64,000 bases of DNA from Sphingobium sp. TKS (GCF_001563265.1 NZ_CP005083.1:3041001-3105000), one strand, 5' to 3'. Positions 28,144 to 37,428 are shown, counted from the first letter of the stretch. Made by a program: numbers and translations. Notes: generated from the sequence alone by a model not told the origin.

Positions 28144-28638
28144 TCACATATATTTGAGGTTGATGGTGATTTTCGTCACGCCCGGACCGGCATAGAAGGC
28201 CGCCTTTTCGACCCCCGGCTTGCCCAGGTTGAAGATGTTGATCGACGGATTGTTCGAAAAGCCGCCGCCGTCGCGTGAAATGTCGGTCTTGCCATTGCCG
28301 TCGCGGTCGTGGCGCACGGCGATGCCATATTTGCCCGGCTGCGGCACCGGCATACAGAAACGCATCTCGCCATTGCTGGCCCTGACCGGCACGTCGATGC
28401 GGCCCAGCCATTGGCCCTTGGCCAGCCAGGCCGCCTTGGTCGCGGGATAGGATTGCACACGCACCGTCCCGGTCGCGGCGGAAAAACCGCGCACGTCGAC
28501 CAGAACCGCCGGCCCCTTGGCCGAAGCGGAACAACGATCCAGGTCGTTGCCAATCTCCATGCCATGGGCGATTGCCGGGGCGGCGGCGAACAAAGCCCCC
28601 ACCGACATCAGACCCAATGCAACTTTGAACATGACCAT
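28144..28638 (-). CDS. DUF2141 family secreted protein
   Basis: A protein of about 164 residues with a signal peptide (M-F-K-V-A-L-G-L-M-S-V-G-A-L-F-A-A-A-P-A-I-A). The mature part has the DUF2141 pattern: V-D-V-R-G-F, G-T-V-R-V-Q, then Y-G-I-A-V-R-H-D-R-D-G-N-G-K-T-D (a calcium-loop-like turn) and G-F-S-N-N-P. It is periplasmic or outer-membrane associated, of unknown function. ATG at 28638 is favoured by GGAG ahead of it; ATG at 28632 is possible. It is co-transcribed with the lipid kinase. Confidence 0.8.
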   Translation of the reverse strand: MVMFKVALGLMSVGALFAAAPAIAHGMEIGNDLDRCSASAKGPAVLVDVRGFSAATGTVRVQSYPATKAAWLAKGQWLGRIDVPVRASNGEMRFCMPVPQPGKYGIAVRHDRDGNGKTDISRDGGGFSNNPSINIFNLGKPGVEKAAFYAGPGVTKITINLKYM

Positions 28639-28769
28639 CCAACTCCGTGAAGCTATAGCCGCCCGTTGAAACCGGACGGCGAGCCCCTGTTCGCCCCGCA
28701 AATCGACCTGACTCGCATATGGGGGGGGTTTGCGGCCAAATCATGGTGATGGGACGACCACATAGAGAA

Positions 28770-29990
28770 ATGCTGACAGCCACCGACAGATATCTCGCCC
28801 GCCTGATCGCCTTGCCCATGTTGGGAACGCTGGTGATCTCCGCGATGCTGCTGGTGCTCGACAAGATGCTGAGCCTGTTCGACTTCGTCGCGGCGGAGGG
28901 CGGACCGGTCAGCGTCGTGTGGCGCATGCTGGCCAATATGATGCCCGAATATCTGTCGCTGGGCATTCCCATCGGCCTGATGCTGGGCATCCTGCTGGCT
29001 TTCCGGAGGCTTGCCATGTCTTCCGAACTGGACGTGATGCGGGCGGTGGGGCTTTCCTACGGCCGGTTGCTGCGCGTGCCCTATATGTTTGCGATCGCGC
29101 TGGCTCTGCTCAATTTCGGCATTGTCGGCTTCGTTCAGCCGCTGTCCCGCCACGCCTATGAGGCGCTGCGTTTCGAGCTGCGTTCAGGGGCGCTGGGCGC
29201 GTCGATCAAGGTGGGCGAGTTCACCAATCTGGGCAAGCGCATGACCCTGCGGATCGAGCGCAGCCTGGACGAAGGCCGCAACCTGCAAGGGATTTTCGTC
29301 CGCGCCGTGGGCAAGGATGGACAGACCGTCGCGGTGACGGCGGCACAGGGCAGTTTCCTGGCCACCGACGATCCCGACACCATCATCTTCCGCCTGCGCG
29401 ACGGCGTGCTGGTCAATGACGCGCCCAAATATAAGTCACCGCGAATCCTGTCCTTTTCCAGCCACGATCTGCCGATCGACCTGCCGCAGATCGAGAAATT
29501 CCGTGGGCGCGACGTGGATCGGGAAAAGACCATCCCCGAACTGGTGGTGATCGGCCATGATCCGGGCACGCCCGTCAAGCTGCGCAACGAGATTCGCGCC
29601 AATTTCCATTTCCGCATGGTCGAGGTGGCGATGATGCTGCTGTTGCCGCTGGCCGCACTGGCCTTCGCCATCCCGCCCAAACGATCCACGTCGGCGCTGG
29701 GCGTGTTCCTGTCGATCGTGTTCATCGTGACCTATCACAAGGTCAACGAATATGGGCAGGGCGTGGGGTCGCTGGGCAAGATCGACCCGATCATCGCTTT
29801 GTGGGCGCCGTTCCTGCTGTTCGCGGGGCTGATCCTGTGGATGTACCATGTGATCGCGCATCGGCCCGGAGGCCAGCCGATCGCCGCGCTGGAATATGCC
29901 TTCGCCAAGATCGCCAAGCAGGTCTTCCGGCTGCTGGGCCGTATTCGGCGGCGGCCAAGGGTGCAAACCATGGCGGAAGGAGCCGTCTGA
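28770..29990 (+). CDS. lptF: LPS export ABC transporter permease LptF
   Basis: A 406-residue YjgP/YjgQ-family permease: six membrane helices in two groups around a periplasmic beta-jellyroll (about residues 125-270). The pattern D-R-Y-L-A-R-L-I at the start and S-E-L-D-V-M-R-A-V-G-L-S-Y, the cytoplasmic coupling loop, are typical. With LptG and LptB2 it extracts lipopolysaccharide from the inner membrane. It precedes lptG by three bases. ATG 28770 is chosen because the conserved N-terminal segment begins here. Confidence 0.93.
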   Translation: MLTATDRYLARLIALPMLGTLVISAMLLVLDKMLSLFDFVAAEGGPVSVVWRMLANMMPEYLSLGIPIGLMLGILLAFRRLAMSSELDVMRAVGLSYGRLLRVPYMFAIALALLNFGIVGFVQPLSRHAYEALRFELRSGALGASIKVGEFTNLGKRMTLRIERSLDEGRNLQGIFVRAVGKDGQTVAVTAAQGSFLATDDPDTIIFRLRDGVLVNDAPKYKSPRILSFSSHDLPIDLPQIEKFRGRDVDREKTIPELVVIGHDPGTPVKLRNEIRANFHFRMVEVAMMLLLPLAALAFAIPPKRSTSALGVFLSIVFIVTYHKVNEYGQGVGSLGKIDPIIALWAPFLLFAGLILWMYHVIAHRPGGQPIAALEYAFAKIAKQVFRLLGRIRRRPRVQTMAEGAV

Positions 29991-29993
29991 CCC

Positions 29994-31097
29994 ATGCATC
30001 AGCTCAATTTCTTCCCGTCGCGTCAGCTTAGCTGGTACATGGCGCGGCTGTTCCTGACCCGGACCTTCGCGGTGCTGGCGATGCTGGTCGCTGTGCTCCA
30101 GACGCTCGATCTGCTGGGCGAATCGGGGGACGTCCTGGCCTATGCAGGCAATGGCGACGCGCAGCTCTGGCATTATGTGGCGCTGCGGGCGCCGCAGATC
30201 GTGGCTCGCTTCCTGCCCTTTTCCGTGCTGCTCGGCACGCTGATCATGCTCGCCAGCCTCAACCAGAACAGCGAGATCATCTCGATGAAGGCGGCGGGGC
30301 TGTCCGCGCACCAGATATTGGCGCCATTGCTGGCCGCGGCGCTGGGCGTGGCGCTGATCAGCTATGCCTTCAACGAGAGGATCGTGGCCCGCTCCACCGC
30401 CCGGCTTTCGGCCTGGCAGGCAGTGGAATATGGCCCCCTGCCCCCCGAAACCGGCATCAAGGCCAGCCCCTGGGTGCGTGACGGCAATAATCTGGTGACG
30501 GCAGCGATCGTCGCCGGTCGCGGCACGGGGGTCCAGCTACGCAAGGTGGAGATTTTCAACCGCATCAACAATACGCTGACCACCATCGTCCAGGCGCCCA
30601 AGGGCCATTATGATCCCGCGAGCAAAAGCTGGGTGCTGGAGGGGGCGCGGCAGTTCGACGTGGCAAGGGGGACCGAGCGGCAGATCGGCACGGTCCGCTT
30701 CGGCCATGATATCCGCCCCGATCAGTTCACTCTGGCCAAGGTCGATCCCGATGCGCTGACCTTCAGCCAGTTGCAGGCGGCGATCAGCGACCTGCATGAC
30801 GCGGGACGCCCTACGGCGGAGCTGGAGGGAAGCCTGTGGCACAAGCTGTCGGGGCCTTTGTCCGCGCTGCTGATGCCGATATTGGGGTCCGTGGCAGCGT
30901 TCGGACTGGCACGTTCGGGGCAATTGTTCGTGCGCGCCGTGATGGGGATGGCGCTGGGCTTCGCCTATTTCGTGGCGGACAATTTCTCGCTCGCCATGGG
31001 GAATTTGGGGGCTTACCCGCCCTTTTTGGCGGCCTGGGCGCCGTTCCTGCTGTTCCTGCTGGTGGGTGAGACGGTGCTGTTCCGGACGGAAGAATGA
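29994..31097 (+). CDS. lptG: LPS export ABC transporter permease LptG
   Basis: A 367-residue partner of LptF with the same architecture: an N-terminal membrane pair, coupling loop S-E-I-I-S-M-K-A-A-G-L-S, a periplasmic jellyroll domain and C-terminal helices (G-L-A-R-S-G-Q-L-F-V-R-A-V-M-G). It works in the inner membrane in the LPS transport bridge. Sphingomonads carry glycosphingolipids in place of classical LPS; if the host is one, the complex may move those lipids. Confidence 0.93.
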   Translation: MHQLNFFPSRQLSWYMARLFLTRTFAVLAMLVAVLQTLDLLGESGDVLAYAGNGDAQLWHYVALRAPQIVARFLPFSVLLGTLIMLASLNQNSEIISMKAAGLSAHQILAPLLAAALGVALISYAFNERIVARSTARLSAWQAVEYGPLPPETGIKASPWVRDGNNLVTAAIVAGRGTGVQLRKVEIFNRINNTLTTIVQAPKGHYDPASKSWVLEGARQFDVARGTERQIGTVRFGHDIRPDQFTLAKVDPDALTFSQLQAAISDLHDAGRPTAELEGSLWHKLSGPLSALLMPILGSVAAFGLARSGQLFVRAVMGMALGFAYFVADNFSLAMGNLGAYPPFLAAWAPFLLFLLVGETVLFRTEE

Positions 31098-31108
31098 AAA
31101 TCCGGTGA

Positions 31109-31134
31109 CGTGCTCCCGCCAAGGCAGGAGCACG
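31109..31134. terminator. Bidirectional terminator-like hairpin
   Basis: CGTGCTCC at 31109-31116 pairs perfectly with GGAGCACG at 31127-31134; inside, GCC/GGC extends the stem after one mismatch. It lies between the convergent lptG and desaturase genes and could stop transcription from both sides. Confidence 0.6.
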
Positions 31135-31148
31135 GAAACGCTGAACGT

Positions 31149-32216
31149 CTAGCGGCGCACCATCGTCGAGCGGGCAATCTTGCCGACCAGCGGCCACATG
31201 CCGGGGTAATTGCCCTTGTGATAGGGAGAATCGCTCGCCAGCGTCGCCACCAGCCGCTTATGCGCTTCGCCCAGCGCGTGATAGGGTACGCTCGGCAACA
31301 GATGGTGCAATGCATGATAGCGCAACCCCACCGGCGCCCAGATCGCGGCGAAGGGCGACGGCGGCGGAACATTGACCGAGTCCAGATATTGCGCGGTCAC
31401 GGTCATAGCCTCGCCCTCATTTTCCCAGAGATGCGCGACCAGCGTGCGGAGCTGGTTGATGACGGTCATGGCTGAATGCACCGCCATATAGATGAGCAGC
31501 GGCTTCCAGCCGAAGGCGAAGACGCTGCCGATCAGCGCCAGCGCGAAGAGGGACGCGCCCGCTTCCTGCCAGGCCCATTGGCGGGCGAACTCCCCCTCCG
31601 GCGCGCGGCGGCGATAGGCGGGATTGATCGAGAGAGCGGAAAATTCCGCCACCACCTTGCGGCGCAGCGGCGGGATGATCAGGCTGAGCGGCGTCAGCAC
31701 GCCGAAACGCAGGATCAGGCCGACCGGCGCCAGCGCCGCCACCAGGATGAACAGCGGCAGCGACCAGGGCTTCATCAACGCCAGCGGCAGATATTCCGGA
31801 TCGTTCGCCGTACCGTAACGGGTGCGCGCATGATGCTGTGTGTGCACGTCTTCATATAGGAAGGAGGGGATCATCAGCGGAATGCCGACGATCAGGTTCC
31901 AGCCGAAGCGAAAGCCCGGCAGGGCGCCCTTGCGGATATGGGTCAGTTCATGGATGAAGCTTGCCGCGCGATAAAGCGCCAGCATCGCCACCAGCCCGAA
32001 CGCCACCGCCAGCGCGGCATCACCGGTCAGGATCGCTCCTGCCAACGCGGCATATCCAAAGAGGGCCGATGCCAGCATGTCGGGCCAGTAAATGGAACGC
32101 CTGGCCGTCGACAGCTCGCGCGTCAGGTCGGCCGCGGCGCGCAGCATCGCCGCATCGTCGGGGATCGTGCTTTTCGTCCGCGACGCGGCTGCAATAAGGG
32201 GGTCGTGCACAGTCAT
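31149..32216 (-). CDS. Fatty acid desaturase family protein
   Basis: A 355-residue membrane protein with three histidine boxes for a di-iron site: H-E-L-T-H (about residue 90), H-T-Q-H-H (about 125) and H-A-L-H-H (about 305). Four or more hydrophobic segments lie between them. The enzyme inserts a double bond or hydroxyl in an acyl chain. The acyl substrate is unknown. The 156-nt region before its start separates it from the divergent GNAT-like gene. Confidence 0.88.
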   Translation of the reverse strand: MTVHDPLIAAASRTKSTIPDDAAMLRAAADLTRELSTARRSIYWPDMLASALFGYAALAGAILTGDAALAVAFGLVAMLALYRAASFIHELTHIRKGALPGFRFGWNLIVGIPLMIPSFLYEDVHTQHHARTRYGTANDPEYLPLALMKPWSLPLFILVAALAPVGLILRFGVLTPLSLIIPPLRRKVVAEFSALSINPAYRRRAPEGEFARQWAWQEAGASLFALALIGSVFAFGWKPLLIYMAVHSAMTVINQLRTLVAHLWENEGEAMTVTAQYLDSVNVPPPSPFAAIWAPVGLRYHALHHLLPSVPYHALGEAHKRLVATLASDSPYHKGNYPGMWPLVGKIARSTMVRR

Positions 32217-32371
32217 GCCCTGGTTCCTAAGGGGTAAATGCGCTGCAATTGGGGCAACAACATGACGATTTCGTCCTGTTGGGCCATCCGATCATGTCCC
32301 GATTGACATTCTCCAAACAAGCGACGAACTGCTCTGGGACTAACCCAAATCTCTCCAGCGAAAGCTCCGCC

Positions 32372-33529
32372 GTGGCCAATCAAGAACTGGTGATTACTCC
32401 TGTCATGTCCAAGGCCGACCGCAAGGCTTTTGTCGACCTGCCCTGGCGAATCTATGCCCATGATCCCAATTGGGTTCCGCCGTTGAAGGATGAGGTTTAC
32501 AGCCTGATAACGCCGGGCAAGAACCCCTTTTTCAGCCATGCGGAGGCACAATATTTCCTCGCCCGCCGGGGTGGCAAAGTGGTCGGGCGCGTGTCGGCGC
32601 ATCTTGATCGTCTGGCGCTTGCCCAGCCGTCCGAGCAAGGCATGGGGCCGGGCACCGGTAATTTCGGCCTGTTCGAGGCGGAAGATGCGGAAGTCGGCGC
32701 GGCGCTGATCGCGACGGCGGAGGGCTGGCTGCGGGCCAAGGGGATGACCCGTTCGCTTGGGCCGATCTCGCTGTCGATCTGGGAGGAGCCGGGCCTGCTG
32801 ATCGAAGGTTTCGACCATAAGCCCACGGTGATGATGGGCCATGCCAAGCCGGAATATCAGGCGATGGTCGAGGGCGCGGGCTACAGGCCGATCAAGCAGC
32901 TCAAAACCTATGAGCTGGACATCACCCGGCCGTTCCCGCCGCTGATCCAGCGCATCGTCCAGTCGGGCGAGAAGAATGAACGCATCCGCATCCGCAAGGT
33001 CGACAAATCGAAATTCGACAGCGAGGCGGCGATCATCCTTGCCATATTGAACGACGCCTGGGGCAATAATTGGGGCTTCGTGCCGATCACCGATGAAGAG
33101 GTGGCGCATTTCGGCAAGCAGTTGAAGCCGATCGTGTTCAACGACCTCATCATGATCGCGGAGCTGGAAGGGGAGCCGGTGGCCTTCATGATGACGCTGC
33201 CCGATCTCAATGAGGCGATAGCGCCACTCAACGGATCGCTCTTTCCCTTCGGTTGGGCGAAGCTGCTCTGGTGGCTCCGGAAGCCGCAGGTGCGGACCAT
33301 GCGCGTGCCGCTGATGGGCGTGGTGCAGCGGCTGCAATCGTCCCGCATGGCGAGCCAGCTCGCCTTCATGATGATCGAATATATCCGCCGCAACGCGACT
33401 GCGCATTATGGCGCGACCCGTGGCGAGATCGGCTGGGTGCTGGACGACAATCAGGGCATGAACGCCATTGCCGATGCGATCGAAAGCAAGGTGAACAAGG
33501 TCTATCAAGTCTACGAGAAGGATTTGTAA
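32372..33529 (+). CDS. GNAT-like N-acyltransferase superfamily protein
   Basis: A protein of about 385 residues with an N-terminal region conserved in proteobacteria (F-V-D-L-P-W-R-I-Y-A-H-D-P-N-W-V-P-P-L) and a C-terminal half that resembles an acyl-CoA N-acyltransferase fold (V-V-G-R-V-S-A-H-L-D). The biochemical role is not established. The GTG at 32372 starts just ahead of the conserved block; an ATG at 32294 would add 26 residues of unconserved sequence. Neither has a clear ribosome-binding site. Its place between a desaturase and a lipid kinase suggests lipid metabolism, which is inference. Confidence 0.7.
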   Translation: MANQELVITPVMSKADRKAFVDLPWRIYAHDPNWVPPLKDEVYSLITPGKNPFFSHAEAQYFLARRGGKVVGRVSAHLDRLALAQPSEQGMGPGTGNFGLFEAEDAEVGAALIATAEGWLRAKGMTRSLGPISLSIWEEPGLLIEGFDHKPTVMMGHAKPEYQAMVEGAGYRPIKQLKTYELDITRPFPPLIQRIVQSGEKNERIRIRKVDKSKFDSEAAIILAILNDAWGNNWGFVPITDEEVAHFGKQLKPIVFNDLIMIAELEGEPVAFMMTLPDLNEAIAPLNGSLFPFGWAKLLWWLRKPQVRTMRVPLMGVVQRLQSSRMASQLAFMMIEYIRRNATAHYGATRGEIGWVLDDNQGMNAIADAIESKVNKVYQVYEKDL

Positions 33530-33537
33530 GGCGCGTC

Positions 33538-34458
33538 TCAGCCCTGTCCGCGGGAGGGGGATGACCGTGCCTGGGGCACGGCTACATCCACCGCTCCCGC
33601 CGCGATCTTCACCGTCACGGGCGTCTTCGCCAGCACTTCTCCATCGATGGAAATGCGCTGTGGCGGCACCGTCTCCACCCGGAAGGATTTTCCGCGAAAT
33701 TCCTCCGTATGCGCATCCCTGTCGCGCAGCTTGAAGAATTTGGCATACCAGTCCCAGGCGAGCCGCGCATGACTGCGTCCCACCACCGCCTGGATCACGA
33801 TCTCGCCCGTGTCCACATCGGCCTGATCGGACAGTTCTACCCCGCCATGATAGGGGCCGTTCAGGATGCGCACCTCCGTCGACCACATCCTGCGCTGATT
33901 GGTCCCATCGTCCAGCGCGAGCCGAAAGGCGCGAAAGCCTATGGAGCATTTGACCGCCCAGAGCAGATAGCCGATCCGCCCCAGATAGCGCTTCAACCTG
34001 TGCGGCACCGTTTCCCCGATCTTCGGTGACAGCCCCAGCGACGCCGCATTCACGAAATAATCCTGATCGATCATGCCAAGGTCGATCCGCCGCCGCCGAC
34101 CGCCGGCAATGGCCGCCACCGCTCCCTTCAGATCGAGCGGAATGCCGAGCGTCCGCGCAAAGCTGTTCGCCGTGCCGAGCGGCAGGACGCCGAAGACGCA
34201 ATCCTTGCCCACCAGTTCATCCACCGTTCCGGACAGTGACCCATCGCCGCCGCCGACGATCACCATCGGCGCGCCCTTCGCCACCGCTTGCCCCACGGTC
34301 TCCTGCAAGCGGTCCGGCTCCTTCACCGCATGCGCGGCGATCAGGCGCAGGCCCGCCTGCTCCAGCAAGGTTTTGGCGTCCTTGAACAGCGCTTCCCCTC
34401 GGCGGGAATGCACATTGACGATCAGCACCGCCTCTTGCGGCAAGGATTTCATTTCCAT
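33538..34458 (-). CDS. Diacylglycerol kinase family lipid kinase
   Basis: A 306-residue YegS/DAGK-type kinase with N-V-H-S-R-R-G at the start, the loop V-G-G-G-D-G-S-L-S-G near residue 70 and L-P-L-G-T-A-N-S-F-A near 93-102. The C-terminal part is the beta-rich lipid-binding domain with S-I-D-G-E-V. This is the second member of the family in the window. It is convergent with the GNAT-like gene and divergent from the metallophosphoesterase. Confidence 0.88.
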   Translation of the reverse strand: MEMKSLPQEAVLIVNVHSRRGEALFKDAKTLLEQAGLRLIAAHAVKEPDRLQETVGQAVAKGAPMVIVGGGDGSLSGTVDELVGKDCVFGVLPLGTANSFARTLGIPLDLKGAVAAIAGGRRRRIDLGMIDQDYFVNAASLGLSPKIGETVPHRLKRYLGRIGYLLWAVKCSIGFRAFRLALDDGTNQRRMWSTEVRILNGPYHGGVELSDQADVDTGEIVIQAVVGRSHARLAWDWYAKFFKLRDRDAHTEEFRGKSFRVETVPPQRISIDGEVLAKTPVTVKIAAGAVDVAVPQARSSPSRGQG

Positions 34459-34525
34459 GCCTCAACAACGCCCCAATGCGCGGCAGGGTCCGAAACCAAT
34501 ATCGGCCCGCGCTCGTTCATGACTC

Positions 34526-35407
34526 ATGGCCCGCATCGCTCACCTGTCCGACATCCATTTCGGCGCGCATGATCCCAAGATCGTTGCCGCGACCGAAGCC
34601 TGGCTGCAACAGCATCAGCCCGGCCTGGTCGTCATCAGCGGCGATTTCACTCAGCGCGCCAAACGCGACCAGTTCCGGCACGCCAGCGCCTGGATCAATC
34701 GGCTGCGCGCGGCGGGCATGAAATTGCTGGTCATTCCGGGCAATCATGACGTGCCGCTTTACAATCTTGCCCGCCGCTTCGGGGCGCCGCTGCGTCGCTA
34801 CAAGCGGTATATCAGCAATGATCTTTGCCCCTTTTACGAAGATGACGAGATCGCGATTCTGGGCCTCAACACCGCACGGTCGCTGACCATCAAGGACGGG
34901 CGGATCAATCATGACCAGATGCGGCTGCTGAGGGACCGTTTCGCGCGCGTGACGGCGGAGAAGACGCGTATCCTCGTCACCCATCATCCGCTGTTCGCCA
35001 TGCCGATCGGCAAGGGCGGGGAGTTGAGCGAAGCCGTCGGGCGCCATGAAGACGCGGTGCGGGCGGCGGCCGAGGCGGGAATCCACATCGCGCTGGCGGG
35101 GCATTTCCATCGCACCTATGCGGAGGCGGCGCAAAAGATGGTGGCCCATGCCGGAGCGGCGCTGGTGATCCAGGCGGGGACGGCGACCTCCACCCGGCTG
35201 CGCAATGCCGAGCCGCAGAGCTTCAACTGGCTGCATGTCCACCGCCATGACGAGATCGAATTGCAGGTGGTGGTGTGGGATGGCGCCAGCTTCCAACGGG
35301 GGCACCATATCGCCTATTTTAAACGGAACGGCGCGTGGATCGGACTGGATATGGTCGATCCTGGGGCATTGCCTGGTATCCAGGTGGCAGAGAAGGCGCG
35401 GGTTTAG
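34526..35407 (+). CDS. Calcineurin-like metallophosphoesterase
   Basis: A 293-residue enzyme. The metal motifs are complete: H-L-S-D-I-H-F-G (residues 6-13), S-G-D-F-T at about 38-42, P-G-N-H-D at about 73-77, V-T-H-H-P at about 152 and G-H-F-H at about 191. It hydrolyses phosphomono- or diesters; the exact substrate is unknown. The divergent pairing with a lipid kinase, 68 nt away, hints at opposing actions on a lipid phosphate. It ends against the repeat copy at 35414-35449. Confidence 0.88.
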   Translation: MARIAHLSDIHFGAHDPKIVAATEAWLQQHQPGLVVISGDFTQRAKRDQFRHASAWINRLRAAGMKLLVIPGNHDVPLYNLARRFGAPLRRYKRYISNDLCPFYEDDEIAILGLNTARSLTIKDGRINHDQMRLLRDRFARVTAEKTRILVTHHPLFAMPIGKGGELSEAVGRHEDAVRAAAEAGIHIALAGHFHRTYAEAAQKMVAHAGAALVIQAGTATSTRLRNAEPQSFNWLHVHRHDEIELQVVVWDGASFQRGHHIAYFKRNGAWIGLDMVDPGALPGIQVAEKARV

Positions 35408-35413
35408 GGATGC

Positions 35414-35449
35414 GTTGGCTATGCCGCCCTTCGGGGCGCTGGGATGACG
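35414..35449 (+). repeat. Interspersed palindromic repeat, copy 1 (partial)
   Basis: A 36-nt segment matches positions 41885-41920 with only two differences. It contains CGCCC-TTCG-GGGCG (35425-35438), a perfect 5-bp stem with a stable UUCG tetraloop, and ends CTGGGATGACG. It lies between the convergent metallophosphoesterase and xth genes, so it may also act as a terminator. Confidence 0.75.
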
Positions 35450-35459
35450 ATGCCGAAAC

Positions 35460-36233
35460 CTACTCGGTCAGTTCCACCCAGGTTGGGGCATGATCGCTGG
35501 CCTTCTCCCGCCCACGGAAGTCCTTGTCGACCTGGGCGTCGATCAGCCGGTCGGCGGCGGCGGGACTGAGCAGCAGATGATCGATCCGGAACCCAGCATC
35601 GCGCGGCCAGGCGTTCATCTGATAGTCCCAATAGGTCCATAGCCCGCCCGCCGGATGCCGCGATGCTATGGCGTCCGTCCAGCCATCGCCCAGCAAGCGG
35701 CGATAGGCGGCACGGCTTTCCGGCTGCATCAGCGCATCGTCCGCCATGGCCTTTACCGAATAGACGTCCTTGTCACGCGGGATGACATTGTAATCGCCCG
35801 CGAGGATCGCCGGCACTTCTTCCGCCCAGATTTCCGCCGCACGGGTCCGCAGCCGCTTCATCCAGCGCAGCTTGTAATCGAATTTCGGTCCCGGCTGCGG
35901 ATTGCCGTTGGGCAGGTAGATGCTGGCGACGCGCAGCCCCTTCACATCGGCCTCGAGATAGCGGCTATGCTCATCCTCCGGCTCGCCTTCCAGACCCCGC
36001 CGCACTTCCACCGGGGTTTCGCCGCGAGCCAATATGGCGACGCCGTTGAACCCCTTTTGCCCATGCCAGATCGCGCCATAGCCGATATCTTCGATGTCCT
36101 TGACCGGGAAGGTGTCGTCGGAGGTCTTGATTTCCTGAAGGCAGGCAATGTCGGGGCGGGTTTCGTCCAGCCATTCCAGCAGACGCGGCAGGCGCGCCTT
36201 GATCCCGTTGATGTTGAAAGTGGCGATGCGCAT
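35460..36233 (-). CDS. xth: Exodeoxyribonuclease III
   Basis: A 257-residue AP endonuclease/3'-5' exonuclease of the DNase I fold. Motifs: R-I-A-T-F-N-I-N-G-I, C-L-Q-E-I-K (metal Glu), G-D-Y-N-V-I-P and C-terminal S-D-H-A-P with the catalytic histidine. It repairs abasic sites in base-excision repair. The gene converges with the metallophosphoesterase. Confidence 0.93.
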   Translation of the reverse strand: MRIATFNINGIKARLPRLLEWLDETRPDIACLQEIKTSDDTFPVKDIEDIGYGAIWHGQKGFNGVAILARGETPVEVRRGLEGEPEDEHSRYLEADVKGLRVASIYLPNGNPQPGPKFDYKLRWMKRLRTRAAEIWAEEVPAILAGDYNVIPRDKDVYSVKAMADDALMQPESRAAYRRLLGDGWTDAIASRHPAGGLWTYWDYQMNAWPRDAGFRIDHLLLSPAAADRLIDAQVDKDFRGREKASDHAPTWVELTE

Positions 36234-36299
36234 GGACGAAATCTCCTTGCGCGCATCCCTAAAGAGGATGAGTGCCCTCCGGCAAGGGCAGTGCGGCGA

Positions 36300-36626
36300 T
36301 TAAACCGAAAAGCTGGTGCCGCAACCGCAACCGGCAGTGGCATTGGGGTTCGTCACCTTAAACGCCTTCCCGCCCAGATCGGAGACGAAATCGACCGCCG
36401 AGCCCCGCACCAGGTCGATGCTGACATCGTCGACCACCAGCGTCACGCCATCCCGCTCGACCGTGACGTCATCGGCCTCCACCATATCGGCCAACCCAAA
36501 ACGATATTGAAAACCCGAACAACCGCCCCCCTCCACAGCCAGGCGCAAGATGGCGGGCTTGCCTTGCTTGGCGGCAATAGCGGCAACGCGGGCCGCGGCA
36601 GAAGGAGTCAGATCGATATCGGTCAT
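36300..36626 (-). CDS. erpA: Iron-sulfur cluster insertion protein (A-type carrier)
   Basis: A 108-residue HesB/IscA-family carrier. The three ligand cysteines are in place: Cys36 (G-G-G-C-S-G-F-Q-Y) and Cys100/Cys102 (G-C-G-C-G-T-S-F). Such proteins accept a cluster from the SUF machinery and hand it to apo-enzymes such as IspG/IspH. ErpA versus IscA/SufA cannot be settled from sequence alone; the isolated location and the short C-terminus favour ErpA. Confidence 0.88.
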   Translation of the reverse strand: MTDIDLTPSAAARVAAIAAKQGKPAILRLAVEGGGCSGFQYRFGLADMVEADDVTVERDGVTLVVDDVSIDLVRGSAVDFVSDLGGKAFKVTNPNATAGCGCGTSFSV

Positions 36627-36648
36627 GCCGCTTAGATAGGATCAAGCA

Positions 36649-36682
36649 AAAGGCCCGGCAAGCTTTCGCGGACCGGGCCTTT
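36649..36682 (-). terminator. Rho-independent terminator of the M23 peptidase gene
   Basis: A perfect 10-bp stem (AAAGGCCCGG at 36649-36658 with CCGGGCCTTT at 36673-36682) and a 14-nt loop. On the minus strand the stem runs into TTTT, and it lies 24 nt after the peptidase stop codon. Confidence 0.85.
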
Positions 36683-36705
36683 GAAAAGGGAGACGGAATG
36701 TCCGA

Positions 36706-37428
36706 TTATTCGGCGGCCTTTTCCTGGGCCTTGGTCGGGCCACCCATGGCGATAGGCGGCTTGGTGTTCATCGCCACCAGATAGTCCGGTCCGGCGACGA
36801 AGGGGATCGGATTGATCGCCTGACCGTCCACGCGCACTTCATAATGCAGGTGGCTGCCGGTCGAGCGGCCCGTCGAGCCCATCAGGCCGATCAACTGGCC
36901 GCGATGGACATAGGCGTTGGGCGATACCAGCAGCTTCGACATATGGCCGTAGCGCGTTTCCATGCCGCCGCCATGCGAAATCTGGACCAGATTGCCATAA
37001 CCGCTGGCCCAGCCGGCGCGGCTGACGATGCCGTCGGCGGTCGCGTAGATCTTGGTGCCGAGCGGACCCGGAATATCGATGCCCTTATGCATCCGGGCGC
37101 CGCCGTTGAAGGGGTCGGAGCGGACGCCGAAGTTGGAGGTCAGGGAGAGTTTCTCGACCGGACGCCCCGAAGGGATGTAGTTGGCCGACTTGGCCTGGCC
37201 ATCGAGCCGCTGAAGGCTGGAGAAGAGATTGGAAAAGCCGACATCGGCCGGACCGAGCGCGCTGGTGTTGATTTCCGACGCGTCCCCATAGGGATCGTCT
37301 TCGTCCGCCTTGGCCTGGGCAGGCACTGCGGCGCAAAGCGCTCCCGCCATGCCGGCTGCGCCAGCAATTTTAAGGACAGAACGGAACCATCGCGCAGCGC
37401 GCGCATTATCAGAATGAAGAACCAACAT
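36706..37428 (-). CDS. M23 (LytM) family metallopeptidase
   Basis: A 240-residue envelope protein. A signal/anchor (V-L-K-I-A-G-A-A-G-M-A-G-A-L-C-A-A-V-P-A-Q-A) is followed by a low-complexity linker and the LytM domain, with zinc ligands in M-H-K-G-I-D-I (His, Asp) and G-S-H-L-H-Y-E (His-x-His). These enzymes cut peptide cross-links in peptidoglycan or act as activators of amidases. All key residues are intact, so it is likely catalytic. It has its own terminator. Confidence 0.9.
   Translation of the reverse strand: MLVLHSDNARAARWFRSVLKIAGAAGMAGALCAAVPAQAKADEDDPYGDASEINTSALGPADVGFSNLFSSLQRLDGQAKSANYIPSGRPVEKLSLTSNFGVRSDPFNGGARMHKGIDIPGPLGTKIYATADGIVSRAGWASGYGNLVQISHGGGMETRYGHMSKLLVSPNAYVHRGQLIGLMGSTGRSTGSHLHYEVRVDGQAINPIPFVAGPDYLVAMNTKPPIAMGGPTKAQEKAAE

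Noticed and set aside
32213..34201. 662-codon reading frame on the minus strand covering the GNAT-like gene and part of the lipid kinase
   Set aside because: Arg-rich product typical of an antisense shadow in GC-rich DNA; conserved families lie in the other frames.
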